This document shows, piece by piece, positions 12,888 to 63,264 of a stretch of DNA of 64,000 nucleotides (its first letter is position 1; each line of letters starts with the position of its first letter). Source of the stretch: Acanthochromis polyacanthus (taxonomy: Eukaryota > Chordata > Actinopteri > Pomacentridae); NCBI RefSeq assembly GCF_021347895.1, contig NC_067117.1:22190358-22254357 (forward strand), given 5' to 3'. A program made the translations under genes and the position numbers. The notes beneath the pieces were generated by a model, which saw only the letters and a program-made list of their open reading frames with translations, was not told the origin of the DNA and made no database searches.

Positions 12888-15800
12888 TTGGACATTGTAA
12901 AGATGAGAAGTTTGCTGGAGCACTACACAGACTTTAAATTTGTGTGATGTTTCACATTGTGATTTAAAAAAAAAGTTTTTTCCCCATCAATTTCCAGCAA
13001 AGAACCATTAAAATGTGGCATATAAAATTAGAGCAGCAATAACAAAGTCTACATTTAAATGTGAAAAATAATGTCATTAGGTAATAGTGGGATTAACATG
13101 TAATGACATAATAACTGACAAAATAAAGTGACATGACAATTAATAGTTTGATATAATGCCGGTCCTAATACAGACATACACCAACAACAAGTGTGTTAAA
13201 GAAAAATGTCATCATTTACTGTAGCCCATAAAATGTACAGAAAATAGCCTAAAGCCTTAAGAACAAAATGGATGTCGAGTTGGACAAAACATCCATCTGC
13301 CACTTTCTTTATGGCACAGGCACAAGGCAATAACAAGGTTATTTGGCTGTTGGTATTTGCTGCCTGCTCCTGCTTCGTGCCTACAGGTGATGTGAGGGAA
13401 CCTCAATAAATTCAGCCATTCTGTCAACAAACTGTTCTATACGTGGATATGAAGAAAGTGGAGCTATTTATTTTAGCATGGAAAATAAATATGTCCTCGC
13501 TTAAAAAGCCGGGGGCCTAAATTCAAACAAAGCTGAATGGTCTAGTAGACCCAGCTGAGCTACATAACATCTCACGTATTTAACACAAACACACACACAC
13601 ACAGACCCACTGGGATACACACTGCTTTGTGATTCAGTCCCCCCCGCCTTCTTTTCATTTTGACTTTATTTTCTGTGTTGTTCCCACTTCACATACAGTA
13701 TCCCCATTTCATCGGTCTTCTCTTCCCTTTTCTTTCGGAAAATAATCATGTTTAAGGTAATGAATGCTTTAAGGGTAGATACTGGAGAAGTGAGCAAACA
13801 AGAAAAAGGAGGCTTTGTCATCTCATGCTCCATCTCTGCTATTCAGTGCCAACAGTACACTCGCTTCGCTTCCACTCCTCTCAGCACAATGAGCCTGAGA
13901 CATCAAAGCAGAGACCGAGAGAAAGACCGAGGAACGCAGACAAAAGCGCAAAAGCAACTGAAGGAGGAAAGACTGAAAGAAAAGACAGACACCAAAATAC
14001 CTGTTTTTTGTGGAAATGTATGTCGTCATTACGGAGGGATATTTCCTGCTGCACTGCCTGCCGAATGGTCTTCTATCTTTTCCACGGGACATAAACCATT
14101 TTAATCTTCACACTCAAAAGTCATAGTGGTCTCTAATAAAAAGCACATATTCATGTATGCAGCAGAATATTAATGGGCTTCCCCACAGCAGCCATCAAAC
14201 TCATTTTATTCAGTGCAAGAGGAAAAAAGCATCCTCATAATGCATGCCATCTATACTATTAGCCAAAAGAAGACGTTTAAAAAAAAATCCTGAAATAGAA
14301 CAAAAACAATGTGAAATGCAAGTAAACCAGTTCTTCTGTGACTTTAAGTTGTAAATGGTCAACAAAAGGTTGCAGCTATGAAGGCCACAAGCATCGATGC
14401 CTTGATATTCAAGGCAAAAGGAGGATAAAAGAACTTATTGGCACTTGAAGCCGATAATTATTGCCTCAAAATCTAACCCAGGCAGTGATTTTTTAGTTAC
14501 TTAGTTTCTGCTCATATTTCTAAGTTTGAGAGTGGTAATTTGCAGGAGAAAAAAGAAACTAAATGCAAATGAGCAGCTCGCTCTTATTGTGAAATGATTA
14601 ACATTCCCTCCACAGATCAGAGCAGGTTTCTCAGCTCCCCTGGTTGAAATGCTAATGGTGCTTCCAACCCAGTTTAATGTCAATCCTATTCTACTTTTTT
14701 CACTGTTAGGGAGGAGCTCCCTGTCTCTATTTCCATGCACAGCAGCAGGAGGGACAGACAGCAAGCTTACTCCCCCATCTGCATTTGGGGAATCAGCCCA
14801 AGACAAAAAACAGATTTTGCCTCTGCAGTTATCCAACTTGTTTTGAAAGGGTATTATCATAAAGATAATGGCCCAACACCAGGAAAGAGTGACCAATCTT
14901 TGTAGCTCCCCTTTCTCATGTTGATTAGATTTCTTTTTCATCCGCTACATGCATTTTTATTGTCTGCCACACTCGACTGGGTTGAATTTACGAGACCAAA
15001 TCAATCACACAGCAGATATCTGAGTCGGGCAATGTATCACCTGCTGGGGTGTTAAGGTTAGTAAGTTTTCAACATTCATCTACAAAGGTGTGCAACAGTG
15101 GTCTGTTTACTGCTGTTTTTAAAAATGCCAACATGAAAAATTCACCTACAGAATGGGATTTAGATAAAATTGAGTTTCTGGTCGTGGAATATTGACAGAA
15201 TATCTATTTCAAGAGTGGACTGTAACATTCCATACAGTATATCTGTATTCCCAGCATCTCCATTGTTTCCAGGTGGGAAAAATAAGTGGGCCTATCCTTA
15301 CTGATGTCAGGATAGAAAAGCAGAGGTGTAAAATGAAAGGAAAGTGTGACTGTGGTGTATTTGCTGCTGTTGTCATGGAATTAGCTCTAGCCTTAAGTAA
15401 ACTGGCAATGCCTATTAGAACGCTATCTTTGAAAACCTCCAGGTACATATGTCTTTTAAAATAGTATGAAACATATACTTGAAAGCATGTACTGATAAGT
15501 CAAGTCAGCATGTGTTCATGAACATTTTAAAAAAAGGACCTAGACCAGAGTTTCTATCTAATTCTGCTCTGTATTCCACACATAGATGCTAACACAGAGG
15601 CAACTAGAGATCAGTCCGGGGATGTAGGAGTGACAGCAGTGAGGGAATTAGTGATGTGATGACTGTCAACACACAATCAGCTCTGCGCTATCGTTACAAG
15701 GCTCACATTGTTTAGTTTGGAGTTATTAGCTTTCTGAACATAGAGCAGAATCACTTGTAAAACACCCCGAGCTGCCACTCCCTCCGAGCTGCAAGATTTT

Positions 15801-16285
15801 CACAAGCATGCTTTGATTTTAAGCTTTATATGTGCATTCGTTTCAGTTGCAGATGAGCATGTGTTGTGTGTTAATATACATGTGAGGATGAAAATCATAA
15901 AAAGTCTCTAAAAGCCCTGTTTTATTGCCGAGTACAGGGGACCAATTCTTCATGCCACGGCAACTGAAATGATGGCATATAATCACATTGCCTTTCAGAG
16001 TCTGTTTCTCCTCAGTGAAACATGGACATATGCCAAGGTCCCTAGTCTAATGAGCGCCGTTGTCTCAGTGACAAAGCTAACCAGACAGACCGAGCTTTAT
16101 GAATGTGCTATGACAAGATACTACATTATCAAAGTCAATTCAACAGGTGTGAAAACTGACATTTTCTTTGATGCTGTGCTTTAATATAAAGAAACAATCT
16201 GTCTTCTGTGCTCAGTTCTTATAAACAGGCTGCGGAATAAAAAAGGAACGCAACCACTTTTTTTTTAAAAACAATTTATTCCTAC

Positions 16286-51510
<35,225 letters not shown>

Positions 51511-53988
51511 CTGGAGAAAAGAGCGAAGTAGCAGTGAGAGAGTGAAAGATGGTTATCACAGTGCGATAAGGTATCCACTTCCAAGGCATCCATAGTGGCT
51601 AATGATTACAATTTCTCCTCTTCAGCTCAACATCTCCACAAGCCTCTGCACTGCCTGCCCTTTTTTTTTTTAACATTATACAACAACAAAAACATGTCTT
51701 GCACCTGCCATGCAGTGTACAGGCTACATCGTCTACTCCTTTTCTCTCTTTGTTTCCCCCCCTCCAACCATCTTGCTCTCTCTTTTTCCTGTAATGAGGC
51801 AGGAAGCCGGGCCTAAGCTGCAGGACAGCTCAGGAGCTGTTTGCTCCATCAGCAGACACCGGCCCTGTCAGCTCCAGCTGTTGTTGCTATTAAAAAGAAA
51901 TTGCCTTTTTAATGTGACGGAGAAACACAGGCTGTGTTAGAGTTAGAACCCCTCTGCACCGGCACACACTACTATGTGCATAGGCGTGTGTTTGTAAGCA
52001 CGCATATGGGCATGCAAATGTTTTCACAGGAAAGGTCTTGAGGGAGTCATTAGAAGAGGAAGGCCATTAAAATAAAGGGAAAACAAGGATTGTGAGCTAA
52101 ATTACGGTTCAGCATGTAAATGATGCTTCGGTATGTGCATTTTCTTACCCAGTAAAGATTAAACTAATGTGATAATAAAAGATTGCATGGTGATTTGTTA
52201 TGCTAACTGACTTCAGTTAAACTGACCTATGCTGGTATCCATGGTTACATCTATTTGGGATACACAAGACATTTGGTATTTGAGGACACCTGTATGAACA
52301 AAAGGGGCACATACGTACACTATAATGCAGAGGATGAAGACACCTTGTGATACTGTGAAGAATTTAATGCAAAGTAGGTTGCATATACCACCATTATTGA
52401 GTGCTACCAGAATCTTGTTCAGAATACATTGTCAAAAAAATCAATACAGCAAAATCAAATGTTACATCGCACCCACTGTGCTTAAGTCAGCATTATCAAT
52501 ATTCAGCTCTTTACAACAATGACCCATTTTTAAAAGAAGCCCCCAGCTGCTCCGGTACAGTTCTGTGCTTGACAGTGTGAAAAATACGTTTCTGCGGGGG
52601 GCAACATCCAACCTAAAATGTGGAAGCAGCATCAAGCCGTGCGTTATACCTTGAACTAAATCTGCAGTCTTCTAAACAGACCGACAAAAACACAACCTAC
52701 TGATGGATTTTAGATTTTAAGACTGGAATGTCAATAAACTTTTTACAACTCAAGTAGGATAGTGCTGAAGTTTTAGCTATACAGACAAAAGCTCAGAGCA
52801 AGAAACTGGTTTCAATAAGGCCTTTTCAAGGACTCACCCAAAGCCAGCAGGCAAGAAAACATTGTGTTATTTTTGACAAAGTTATAAATTCTAACGCTTA
52901 CATTGGGTATCACACATTTTCTGAAGTGCTCTTCAAGACAAGATATAATAATGTTTTTTATTGGTTTCTTTCAAAGATTAAAATGTTAGACTTGAATATC
53001 ACTGTACTGCACAATACCAAAATCATGACTTTGACATGATACCTGCATAAATACGACAATACCAATGCGAAAATGCACAGCAAAACATTTTCATCACCCA
53101 TTTTCACTCTTTCTGTAGGAATTAGGTCGATTATTATAACTGGTGCTGTTGATCTTGTATAGCAGCTTGCATGTTGTGGTAAAGTTAGGGTTACCAGTGT
53201 GATGTATGGATGTCTGTCAAACTGGTAAGTTAGCAAAAACACAGGATCAAATTAAACATTTGTCGCCCAAACTGTCTCCTCAAACTCAGACAGTGAAACC
53301 TACTCTCCTAAAAATTACATAATATATCACACTCTTCTGACTGACATCTGAGAGCATGGGTCAGATGTAACTACACCATCTATCACATTCACAAACCTGT
53401 CGCTCTCTGAATACTTTGACTTGAGTCAGGAAGTCTGCTGAGAGATGGTTTGTTAAGTTGGTGGAGTTTGACTCTCCATCTGTTGGTTTAAAACATGTTT
53501 TACAGAGAGGCTCTCTGGTGTCTGTGGATTCACCCAGACTGTACGCTGTAAGCGAAATAATGCCATATTTCTCTATGTGCGTCTGCTTTGTGGACAATCC
53601 ACTGATGGTCAGCAAGAGGACTTGTATTGGCAGCCACGTCTCTCATTTTGTCATCATAAAAGTTGCACTGTGCTTATGAGAGAATATAAAGCTGCCACTA
53701 TGCCTCCAGAGAGTGGAAGGGATGTTTGGGAAGTCTGTTGGGGAGCTGGGGAGGCATGTGGGCTATTCTGGAATTATTTCATATATTGATTTTGTCATCT
53801 ACAAACTGAAAAATTCAGTAAAGAGTAGTTTTTAAAAAAATATCCTGAATTGAAGTGTTTCCCTTGTACAAATTATTTAAAGAACGGCAATTTTTTTCCT
53901 GCCTCTATTGAGAATAAAGCGTGAAAGCTGTGTTTTCATGCATTATAATTCATGTTAAAATATTCAGACACCTCCAGATTATGCTAAA

Positions 53989-54070
53989 ATGTTTGCATGT
54001 GTGAACAGGAAATATATAAAGATGCTTGCATGTGTGAACAGGAAACATATAAAGATGTTTGCATGTGTGC
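53989..54070 (+). repeat. 33-bp tandem repeat, about 2.5 copies
   Basis: Units start at 53989, 54022 and 54055, each beginning ATGYTTGCATGTGTG; the first two complete units differ by only two bases. The third copy is cut short after about 16 bp. Confidence 0.93.
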
Positions 54071-57000
54071 AAGCATATCATAATCAAAATCCGTCCCACA
54101 ATGAATGAACAATATAGGAAGTCAACAGCAATACAGCCAGAGGAGCCAATCGGGGAAAAAGTAGTACAGAAGGAACCAAAAACAGACCGTCATAACCAAA
54201 GTTGTTTTCTTGCATGTGTGTGTATACGAATGGATTGTGAAAACGTTTTAAGGCAGCAATTTGATTCAGTGGTGCGTGGGGCGTCACAAGGCCGCTCTGT
54301 GCTTTTTAAAGATGTCAGTCACTCCATCATTCACGAGGGGAAAAAAACTAAAAACAGAAGGCTGGGAGCATTGGAATGCAGAGGATTTGTTCAGCATCTT
54401 TCAACCATTTAGTGATGGAGGGAGTGAAATGCAACCCAGACTAGCCCTTAATGGTTATTAGTGATTAAAGGATAATGAGCTTGACATGGTCCCTTAAATA
54501 ATCAACAGCCAAACCTTTATATTCCAGAAGCAAGCCCAGTCATCAATGGGCCTCAAGTGAAAACAAAACCGCATCCACAATTCATGCCAAAACCAACCTT
54601 CTCTGTGCCACAGAACAACGTATTAGCATGTTTTCTCCATTCCAACTCTCGTGAGAGCCTGTCGGGAGACTTCATTAGCGGTAAAACGGGTTGTTTTCTT
54701 GAAGAACAGTACACACTGATACATATACTGGCCTCTTCCTTTGCATAACTGAATGCAATAATGAGGGGCATCTGCAGGTCACCTCTGCAGTCTTGTCTGT
54801 AATACTATACAATTCCTATGTTTCCGATATTGCAGCTTGTACATGTATATGTGGACTCATGCAAGTCCCAGAGCACTGTATAACGGTGAATACTGATGAT
54901 GAGACTTTTTTGCAGCAACATTGAGGAGTTCAAAGGTAGGTCAAAAAATTAACTGCAGAATTTCATAAGAATCTGTACATCAATGTAAACAACAGACAGA
55001 ACATAGAAAAAGTAGAAAGTTAATTTGGACAAAATGGATCTGTCTGGGTCTCATCGACCAAAACTCGGCAGTTGTGTTTGGCTTTAAGGATTCACTCTTT
55101 TTCTGCCTGTCACTCATTCCTACATGTCCATTTTAGCGGAACATATTCACACAGCCTTAACAAGCCAAGCTGCAAAACAATTTTCCTCTGTTTTGTGGAC
55201 TCATTTGACTGCTGTCAGGCACCTGCAGGGCCTTCTCTCTTAAAACATCCACTTTCCTTGCCATCCAACTGTTTGCCTTAGGATGATCAGCTCTGCTGCC
55301 TGGATGCATGTCTCCATCTGTCAGTCTTTTGGTCTATTTTAGGCTTTGAAGAAAATGGCAAATGAGGGCCTGTCACAAGACCAAGTTAAATGTTGTTTTA
55401 AGAGGAAACATCATCAGATGATACTAAAACGTATTAACCAGACACATTAAACTTTCACTTCAGTGATCAAAACCACAACACAGGATGGTCTGGCTTGCAC
55501 TGCAAAGAGTGAAAATGCTGGGGGCTTATAACAGACTGATGGCTACATCAGCAGTGACACTTAATCTAAACTCCACTAATGCAGGTCTGTGTATGCATCT
55601 ATTACGACACAGGATAAGTTTCTTGGAGACATTGAACTTCTCAACATTTCACACCAATTTGTTATGTTGATGCTCAGACAGCAAAAGCACTGTTCCCCAC
55701 CATGCTCTGGCCACACCCTTTGCAATAAATGCAATACATCATACAGGTTGTTCTATCAAATTTATTTGTGGTGTTCGATGGCACGACGTGACTGATGTGT
55801 AAGAACAGACTTAGGAAGTCTAGCTGAAGCTACAATCTGTCCCCTAAATTCTTCACATGCATCAATAGATTCTAGCGAGGCAGCTGTGCACAGAGAAACC
55901 TCTAGTCCCCATGCAGCTACTGCACCTCAGAAGCTCAGGCAGATATGTAGCCAAAAATCTGTTTGAAAAGGGAAGTGAAATAATATGGTCTAATGCAAGA
56001 GAAGCCTAAGTTAAAACCAAGAGATTCTATTTACTCAGACAGTGCACCCAGAAACGGATAAAACTGCTAAATGCCAGGCGCACCATTGTGACCAAGGAAA
56101 ATATTTAGTCGCACTAGACAGATTTGGGGTCAGACTCTAAAGCCCTGAAGTATTTAGTTTATCATTTATACTTATGGCTTCACTTTTACAGAGTCCAAAA
56201 TAACATTAGCAGCATAAAGCCCAATTAGTTGCAGGCTCTGGCACCATGAATTCATGCAGGGCAGCAACTTGGCTCTATTTTGATTATCAGTTAAGCTGTC
56301 TGTTATATTTAGTAGTTTGTCAATAAAATGATATTAAATGGTGAATATTTAATATGATTTTTCAGAATAAATTAGCATCTTTAACTGCTATTGAAGATAT
56401 GATTTTTACTATCTGACCCACAGTCTAAAATCAAGAAGTATTCAGCTTTCTGTGCTTTGTGACCAAAATAACTATTTAAATATCAGAATTGTTGCAAAGT
56501 ACTATTAGCTATTATCAAATCAGATTACTCAACTTGCAGTTCTTAATGTATGCATAACAAACTTTACTCATCAATTATTAAGAACATTGATTAGAATATT
56601 ATTGTGGTCCAAACACAGAGTTAAAATTAGATTCTCAAAGGTACATTAAGGTCTGGCACTTGTGATAACACAACATCCACTGCAGTTGAAACTGTGCCCA
56701 CCAATACAGGATAGTCCAAGTAAAGTTGAGGACACAGAAAACCTCCACTGCCTCTTAGTAACGGGAACATTTCTCAAGTGCACAGGTTCAAAAACATGAG
56801 AGACTCCTAAAACCTTTGGTGGATAACAAAAATGTAACCTGAAAGCCACTGCCATTGCATGAAAGGGAAAGACAAGTCTTTAACGTATAATTTCAGCTAA
56901 AAGCACACACGTTTGCAGAGACAAAATCAGCAATCATGTAAATGTCTTATTTGCCTTCTCAAACAAGTCAACTAGGAACCTCAAACCAACATATCAAGTA

Positions 57001-57324
57001 ATATAGCTCCTCTGTCACCCAAAGAAAAAGGGAGCGAGCATGAAGACACCGTGCAGACTTCCCAAAATAACTACTGCTGCTGACTAAAGAAGTCAGGTGG
57101 GGCTTGAGGTATCCCTCTAGGCACTGACAGTCACCTTGGGCGAAACACCAGAGAATGGAGAGGAACCTAGGGCACATTTTACTATCTACCAAACCAACAG
57201 ACACCAGCTATCAAAGATGGGCTCTTACAAAATCAAATAACAATAAACCTTCACAAGTAGCCCTCATGGAAATAATGTATTTTAACTTTACAACTGTTCC
57301 ATATATGTGCATAGCTGTTGTGAT

Positions 57325-57425
57325 ATCAATAATAAACTTGATTTAAACAGCACTTTGATAAGCATATTTGCATAGTGCTTTACAGCAAAAACAGAAAGGC
57401 AAATTAAAGAAAAACTGGAACTGAT
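57325..57425 (+). repeat. L2-tail-like repeat fragment
   Basis: GATTTAAACAGCACTTTGAT, then GCATAGTGCTTTACAGCAAAA resembles the antisense LINE 3'-UTR motif (tttatatagcactttt, aaagtgctttacag) also seen near 30110. No coding part is attached. Confidence 0.45.
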
Positions 57426-58136
57426 AACTTTTAGGAAAAAAGTGCTGCCTGATTGTTAAGTACTTTTTCATTACACATATTATTCAGCCTGTATATCTGT
57501 TTATGACCAGTGCAGCCAGTGGAGCTTCAAGTCACAACATTCATCTGTTTCTTGCCCTCATCTTTCATCTATAGCCGGTTTAACAGCGTAGCTACATAGA
57601 TCGAGAGTAACAATTAGTAGGTAATTAACATTTCTAAAATACAAACACCACTACTATTACAGTTGTTATTATTGCTGTGTTTTAATGTTGTGCACAACTA
57701 AGCTCTAAAACGAATAACTAAATCAAACCCTACTGCCACACTACCGTAGCAGGCATAAAAGAATGTGAATGCACTGAAAATTCAGGAGAAAAATCTAATT
57801 AGAAACAAATTGCAATTTTTTTTACTTGATGATTTTAATACATCAGGATGACTCCACAGAATTAATATTTCTAGCTAGCATATTCGAGGCATGTAATTGT
57901 TTTGTCATTTTTGTTAATATGTTCAGTGCATAAAACAGCACTTTCTAAAATGACACACTGTTTTCATTGTTTATGAGCAAGCAGGTCATGTTAGCAGACT
58001 GAAAGCAAAAATAAATATGGATGACCATGATAATAAAAAACTGATATTCATGAATGATGAATTTTTTTGCCTGTGTAATTTTGTGAACTTTGGTCTGTAA
58101 CTGCTGAATGATGCTGGAGGTTTAAAAGATTATGCC

Positions 58137-58353
<217 letters not shown>

Positions 58354-58529
58354 GTGGCTTGATATTGATGCAGCTGTGAAATCTATCCTAGAACACACAG
58401 TGAACACTGTAATACAACAAGCATGCTGGCACATCTGGCTCAACATCAGAGAAAAAAAGTCAAAAGGAAAAAGGGCACAATTTGCATATATTGGAAGACA
58501 TTTGATTCATTCTCATTAAAAACAGATCT

Positions 58530-59100
58530 TAACTCTCTGGTCCCTGAAACCCACCTGTGGGTTTGAAAGGCATGTTGTCTTTAAAATAATAATAATAATA
58601 AAAATGAACCAAAGTGACACCATTCATCAAACAACTGTAAAAACAGACAGAATTGTTGAATTTTTTTTCTTTATGATGCCCCTAAAACAACTCGCCTCTA
58701 GTGAACTGTTTTGTTTGGCAGACAACCAAATCTAACCTAAAAATTGGGTTATTTCATCAAAATCTCTGTATTCTAAAGTTACTGTTTGAACATTTGACTA
58801 AAACAAACAATGAAATATTCATAGTACACGGTATTTTAGTACTGAAAACACCAGGAGGCACTTGAAAAATGTTGCACATGTTGATTCCATTTTACTGGAG
58901 AAAAAAAAAGAAATGTAAATTCTGTTTTTCATTTCTGACTTCAATTTAGGACATAAAACTTGTGCAATTTTGCACAGAAATCATTTTTGAGTTCTCTCTA
59001 CTTTCAGCTACTTTTATGTCGTTTCCATCAAGGGCAAGACTCACACATGAGCATACAGTAAAAGCGTGAACAACCTGCTTGAGGTTCAGAAAGGAAATTT
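58530..59100 (+). repeat. TTAA-ended dispersed repeat, copy 2
   Basis: It starts TTAACTCTCTGGTCCCTG, followed by the perfect hairpin AAACCCAC-CT-GTGGGTTT (58547-58564) and AAAGGCATGTTGTCTT. A later part, CACCAGGAGGCACTTGAAAA near 58848, is shared with copy 3. No open reading frame is found. The right limit is approximate. Confidence 0.6.
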
Positions 59101-62100
59101 TCACAACAATGCAACACACGAAACTTGAAAAGAAGGAATCTTACTTAAAATGTTCTTAGAATGGACACAACTGTGCTGGAGAATCCATGGACTCTGGGCA
59201 TTATAGTAGGTTAGTGGTTCAGGTATGAACACAATGTTCAAATCTTTGCCTCGTTTCCATAATTTCTGGTCAACTCTCTACTGCTCACTTATAATATAAA
59301 ACAGCCTAAAAACAAAACATGTGGTTCTGTGATTTTTTTAAAAACAGACAGGTCTGTGTACAGAGAAATCTAAGTGAAGAAGTAAACTTTGATTCCAACT
59401 GAGCTTTTTGATAAGCAAAAAAAAAAAATCTTATGACAGCTTCAAATTCTTTTTTTTTTTTTTTAAATCTAACATGATCTGAGGTTCAAAGTTACACTTT
59501 GTAAAAACTTGACAATAGAGCAGCTTCCATCAATCTACTTTCAGTGTCTTGGTTGGGATTTGTGAAAACTGTCAGTTATATTGCTGTGTATTGCAATGAT
59601 GAAACACTGCATTTTCAATAGCTCGAATTTGCACATTTGACTGGCTTCATCTTCAGAGCGATGCTGGTTGAGCCTCATTGTACAATAATAATCAGGGCCA
59701 TTTGTCACACTAGAGCTACAACCAAAATCGGACTTATCAGAAGCAAGAATGAAATAAAACAGCCTAAATATAAACCTGTAATGGGGCTGCAACTCTTACT
59801 GACACCAAGAAACAATCCAACATTAATTTTCTTAATTCCTAAGTTATTTGTCTGGTTGGTGAAATATCAACACAGAGAAAATTTTACATGATAATTTCAA
59901 AGTTAAATAGTTTGCTTGAGCTACAGCCCAAATGCTAAAGATATTAAGTTACAATAAAATGCTGTAAGGCTCACAAAGACACATCTTTACATTATGACAA
60001 TGTAGAATAAATACAAGCTTTGGTTTCTGCTTGATAACTGACATAACTATATATAAAGTTATCTATTATTTGTTAATTAATCGACACATTTTTTTAGCTA
60101 TAACTTGCAGTGAAATCATCAAAATGAAGTGTCTCAGGGAGGAGGAGAAAGAATACACTCAGAGGATAAGACTAAAATAGAAGTTTCAAATGGGGAATTT
60201 ACTGTGTTATAAAATTCTTCTCATATTGTGCAACTCTGTACTTACAGAGTTATAATACAGACCAATCTGACACCTAAAGAACGGATTTATCACAGAGGTC
60301 ACTCGTCCTGACGACATCACTGCTTTAAGTTCCCCTTCAGCCTAATCATCCACACAGTTATTATTTGAGTCACTTCTAGTCATTCTTAATGCCATCAGAT
60401 AGGACAGTCATGATACTGCAGAGGTCTTGACAGGAGAGGAACAATCTGAGTGCTGCACGTCTTCCTGGAAGAGAACAGTAAGTGGTGGATGACAGTATGG
60501 CAGTGAGGCAGGCAGTGAGGCAGGCAGCTGGCCTGTAGTCCCATGAGACACTCTCTCTACAGTAATTATCATCAGCAGCCCTCTAGAGAGGATCCTACCC
60601 AGTCCTTCAACCTAACTACTGCTCTACTTATTCTTAATGCACACACAAAGAAGACAAGAATAGACACACACGTGATGTGGAGAAGAGACATCGGAACAAA
60701 TAAAGTTGTAAGCCAAGGGCCCGAGATGGGATAAAGTATTCGCAGCAAACTCTTCGACACACAAAAGCACTCAAGATCCCTCTTATGAATGCAGCCAAGT
60801 CAAGAGAAGTGGGACACAGAAAGAGAGAAAGGTGGAGCTGGGAATCATAAACAATAATATTCTTTATTTATATATGGGGGTAAAGAGAAAGGACATAGAA
60901 AGCAGATTTAACAGACACGTTTTGTTCATTTTGTAAATAAATATTGAAAAAATTCCTTAGTGACACTAATACTATTGAACATGTCGAAAATCACACAAAA
61001 AAATACAAGAGCTCAGAAGAGATCATGCTTTATGAATCAACTATTAGAGCTGTCTCCTTCCAGAACTAACCATGAGGTCATACAGTATTAATGTGATACC
61101 ACCGTAACAATAACCCATTGTCCCCTTTGCACTTTTCCAGCTGCATTTCGCTTTTGATACAAAAGCGCAGAAAACCACTTTACTACAAAACTGATATTGG
61201 AAAGACAAGAAGGGAAGCTGTAGTTAGACTGAGGAAGCCCTGAAAATTTTGCTTTCAGCAGGCTTGCAGCAAGAGTCTTGACATTCAGCGAGTGATCACA
61301 AAATGTCACAGCTATACACTGTAACTGAGGTGGATGCTAAATTATTTTAATTTTTGGCAAACGGTTTTTAATTTAAAGTCAGAAACAACCGTCCTCCTAT
61401 CAGTCAGATCTTGATGTGCATTTGACTACTGTTTTGAACAAAGGTTCTAATTTTGAGAACACCTACAGTAAAGTGAAGACTTGTCAGAATTTCAATATGT
61501 CTATGAAAACCAAACATGGGAAATTAGTTCTGATAAACTGCAGACAGCATCTGACAAACAAAACATTTTAAATAGTCAAGAGAACATGCACAAGTGATCT
61601 TAATTTGATGGATTTGCATTCGATTGATGGTTTAAAATAAAATCCCTGCCTCTATTTTACCTCAACACTTACTGCACTGTAAGTCACAAAGACCGTCACG
61701 ATCGACACACACAAATATTAAATGAAACTAGTCAAATATTCCAGTGACAATTATTTATATTTTATTAATATATTTTACAATATGAGGCAAAACTGCATTT
61801 TAAACACTTTTCGCATTTGGTTTTGCAGAAGTAAAGTCCCTAAAGGAAATGTCAAAGCATTTTCTATTCATGCAAAGTTGACATTTACAGGCCTGCATTA
61901 TGTTTTTATTTGTGTTTTTGCGTATAATTGAGCTTTTAAAACACTTAGTGTAGCCGTGGCAACAGTGGTAGTAAAGTCTGAAACTGTTGAGGTGATCTCC
62001 AAAGTTAGATGAAAATCAAAACTTCCGATGTTTACATGGTCCTCTGTGAATTATCTATAAAAATATTCAACAAAACTGACACTAAAAATGACTCATACCA

Positions 62101-62229
62101 ACAAGACAGATTAAAAAAAATAAATTGTACAGATAATTGCAAAGATTATAAATGACAAATAGGTAAACAAACCTAAAAACAACTCACAAATGCATTTCCT
62201 AACACTAAACTCTGTCGACATGAGCAAGT

Positions 62230-62260
62230 AAAAAAAAAAAAAAAAAAGGGGGGGGGGGGG
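62230..62260 (+). repeat. Poly-A/poly-G junction
   Basis: About 18 A directly followed by 13 G. It is an extreme homopolymer junction and a likely place for assembly or sequencing length error. Confidence 0.95.
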
Positions 62261-63264
62261 TAGAATTGGGAACATTGAAATGTACTGAATAAACTATGAC
62301 GCCATGCAGCCGCTCTCTTGACAGAGCACCCAGAGTGATTGTGCCCTCACACAAAGACACAGAGAGGACAGACAGTGCTATGGCAGCAGATGCATCGGAT
62401 TGCCAAGTCCTTGTCGCAGCTGTACCGATCCACGAGTGGCACTGAAGGACAAAATCTTGGTATATGCAGCGCTACTCCCAAAACACTTCTCTGGCTGGAC
62501 CATATGGTATTCAGCACACCATCGTGCAACATCAGGACTTCTCCTCCTCCTAAGAGGCACAAAATTGCGCAGTCTCATGTTTGGTTGAGAGCACGGTGCA
62601 CAATGTCAAACCAAACTTGTTGTGAGAAGTGTCATCACAGTGAGGGGATGTCTGATCTTTGAATTTTGCAAAGTCATTTCAAGACATGCCACTACTTTGT
62701 CGTTTGCCCTTCTGTTAAACTTAAGGAGTCAATATCCTGGGGCTAATTTAAAGCAGTTGTCTTTATCACTATGAGAGAGTGGAACAATGTCAGAAAGTCA
62801 CCAACTGACAGGGTAGCTCTGGCTCCCTTGGAAATTTATTAGAGCCATAAGCCTTAATTTACAGGGGAAGGTTACAAAGCAGGCAATCACCTCTGATCAG
62901 GCCCATAAACAGCAGCCAGTCAATGCTGCGCTACTCGTCAATCTGTCGCTCAAAAATTCAAAGGGTTGACACAGGAGGTCAAAAAAGGCATTTGTCTTGG
63001 AAGCGAAGCCAGACAAGATCCAGCCAGTAGTGAGTGAAGATGTGATTGTTGGTAACACTAAGGAAACATTATCAATCAACACAGAGTATTTATCTAACCA
63101 GGGACTTCAGCACTGGGGTTTAAACAACTCAGCTTTCTTTTAATAATGCCATAAAATTCATAAATGACAACAGGAACTAATTACTAAAACATCTAAGACG
63201 CATATCAATATAATAAATTTATTAATTTACTGAGTGATCAAATTCTTACTAATCCCTCCAAAAA

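Larger units (their letters stand above)
1..16285 (-). other. Partial SUCLG2 intron (after the last visible exon)
   Basis: This AT-rich non-coding sequence has no coding exon recognisable by similarity or splice-flanked reading frame. Reading the minus strand for the missing VNIFGGIVNC segment gave nothing. It holds a TTAA-family repeat copy (about 1190-1294), a short Tc1-type MITE (4103-4257) beside a C-rich tract, an (AT)n microsatellite (12825-12872), two short perfect hairpins, and otherwise unassigned sequence. That the gene continues to the left is inferred from the open donor at 16285. Confidence 0.85.

Noticed and set aside
12589..12947. Open frames with Tyr-Ile repeats
   Set aside because: They run through the (AT)n tract, and the flanks show no coding character.
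1..16285. The next SUCLG2 exon (VNIFGGI segment)
   Set aside because: I read the minus strand for this motif with splice flanks and found none. It is taken to lie to the left of the window.
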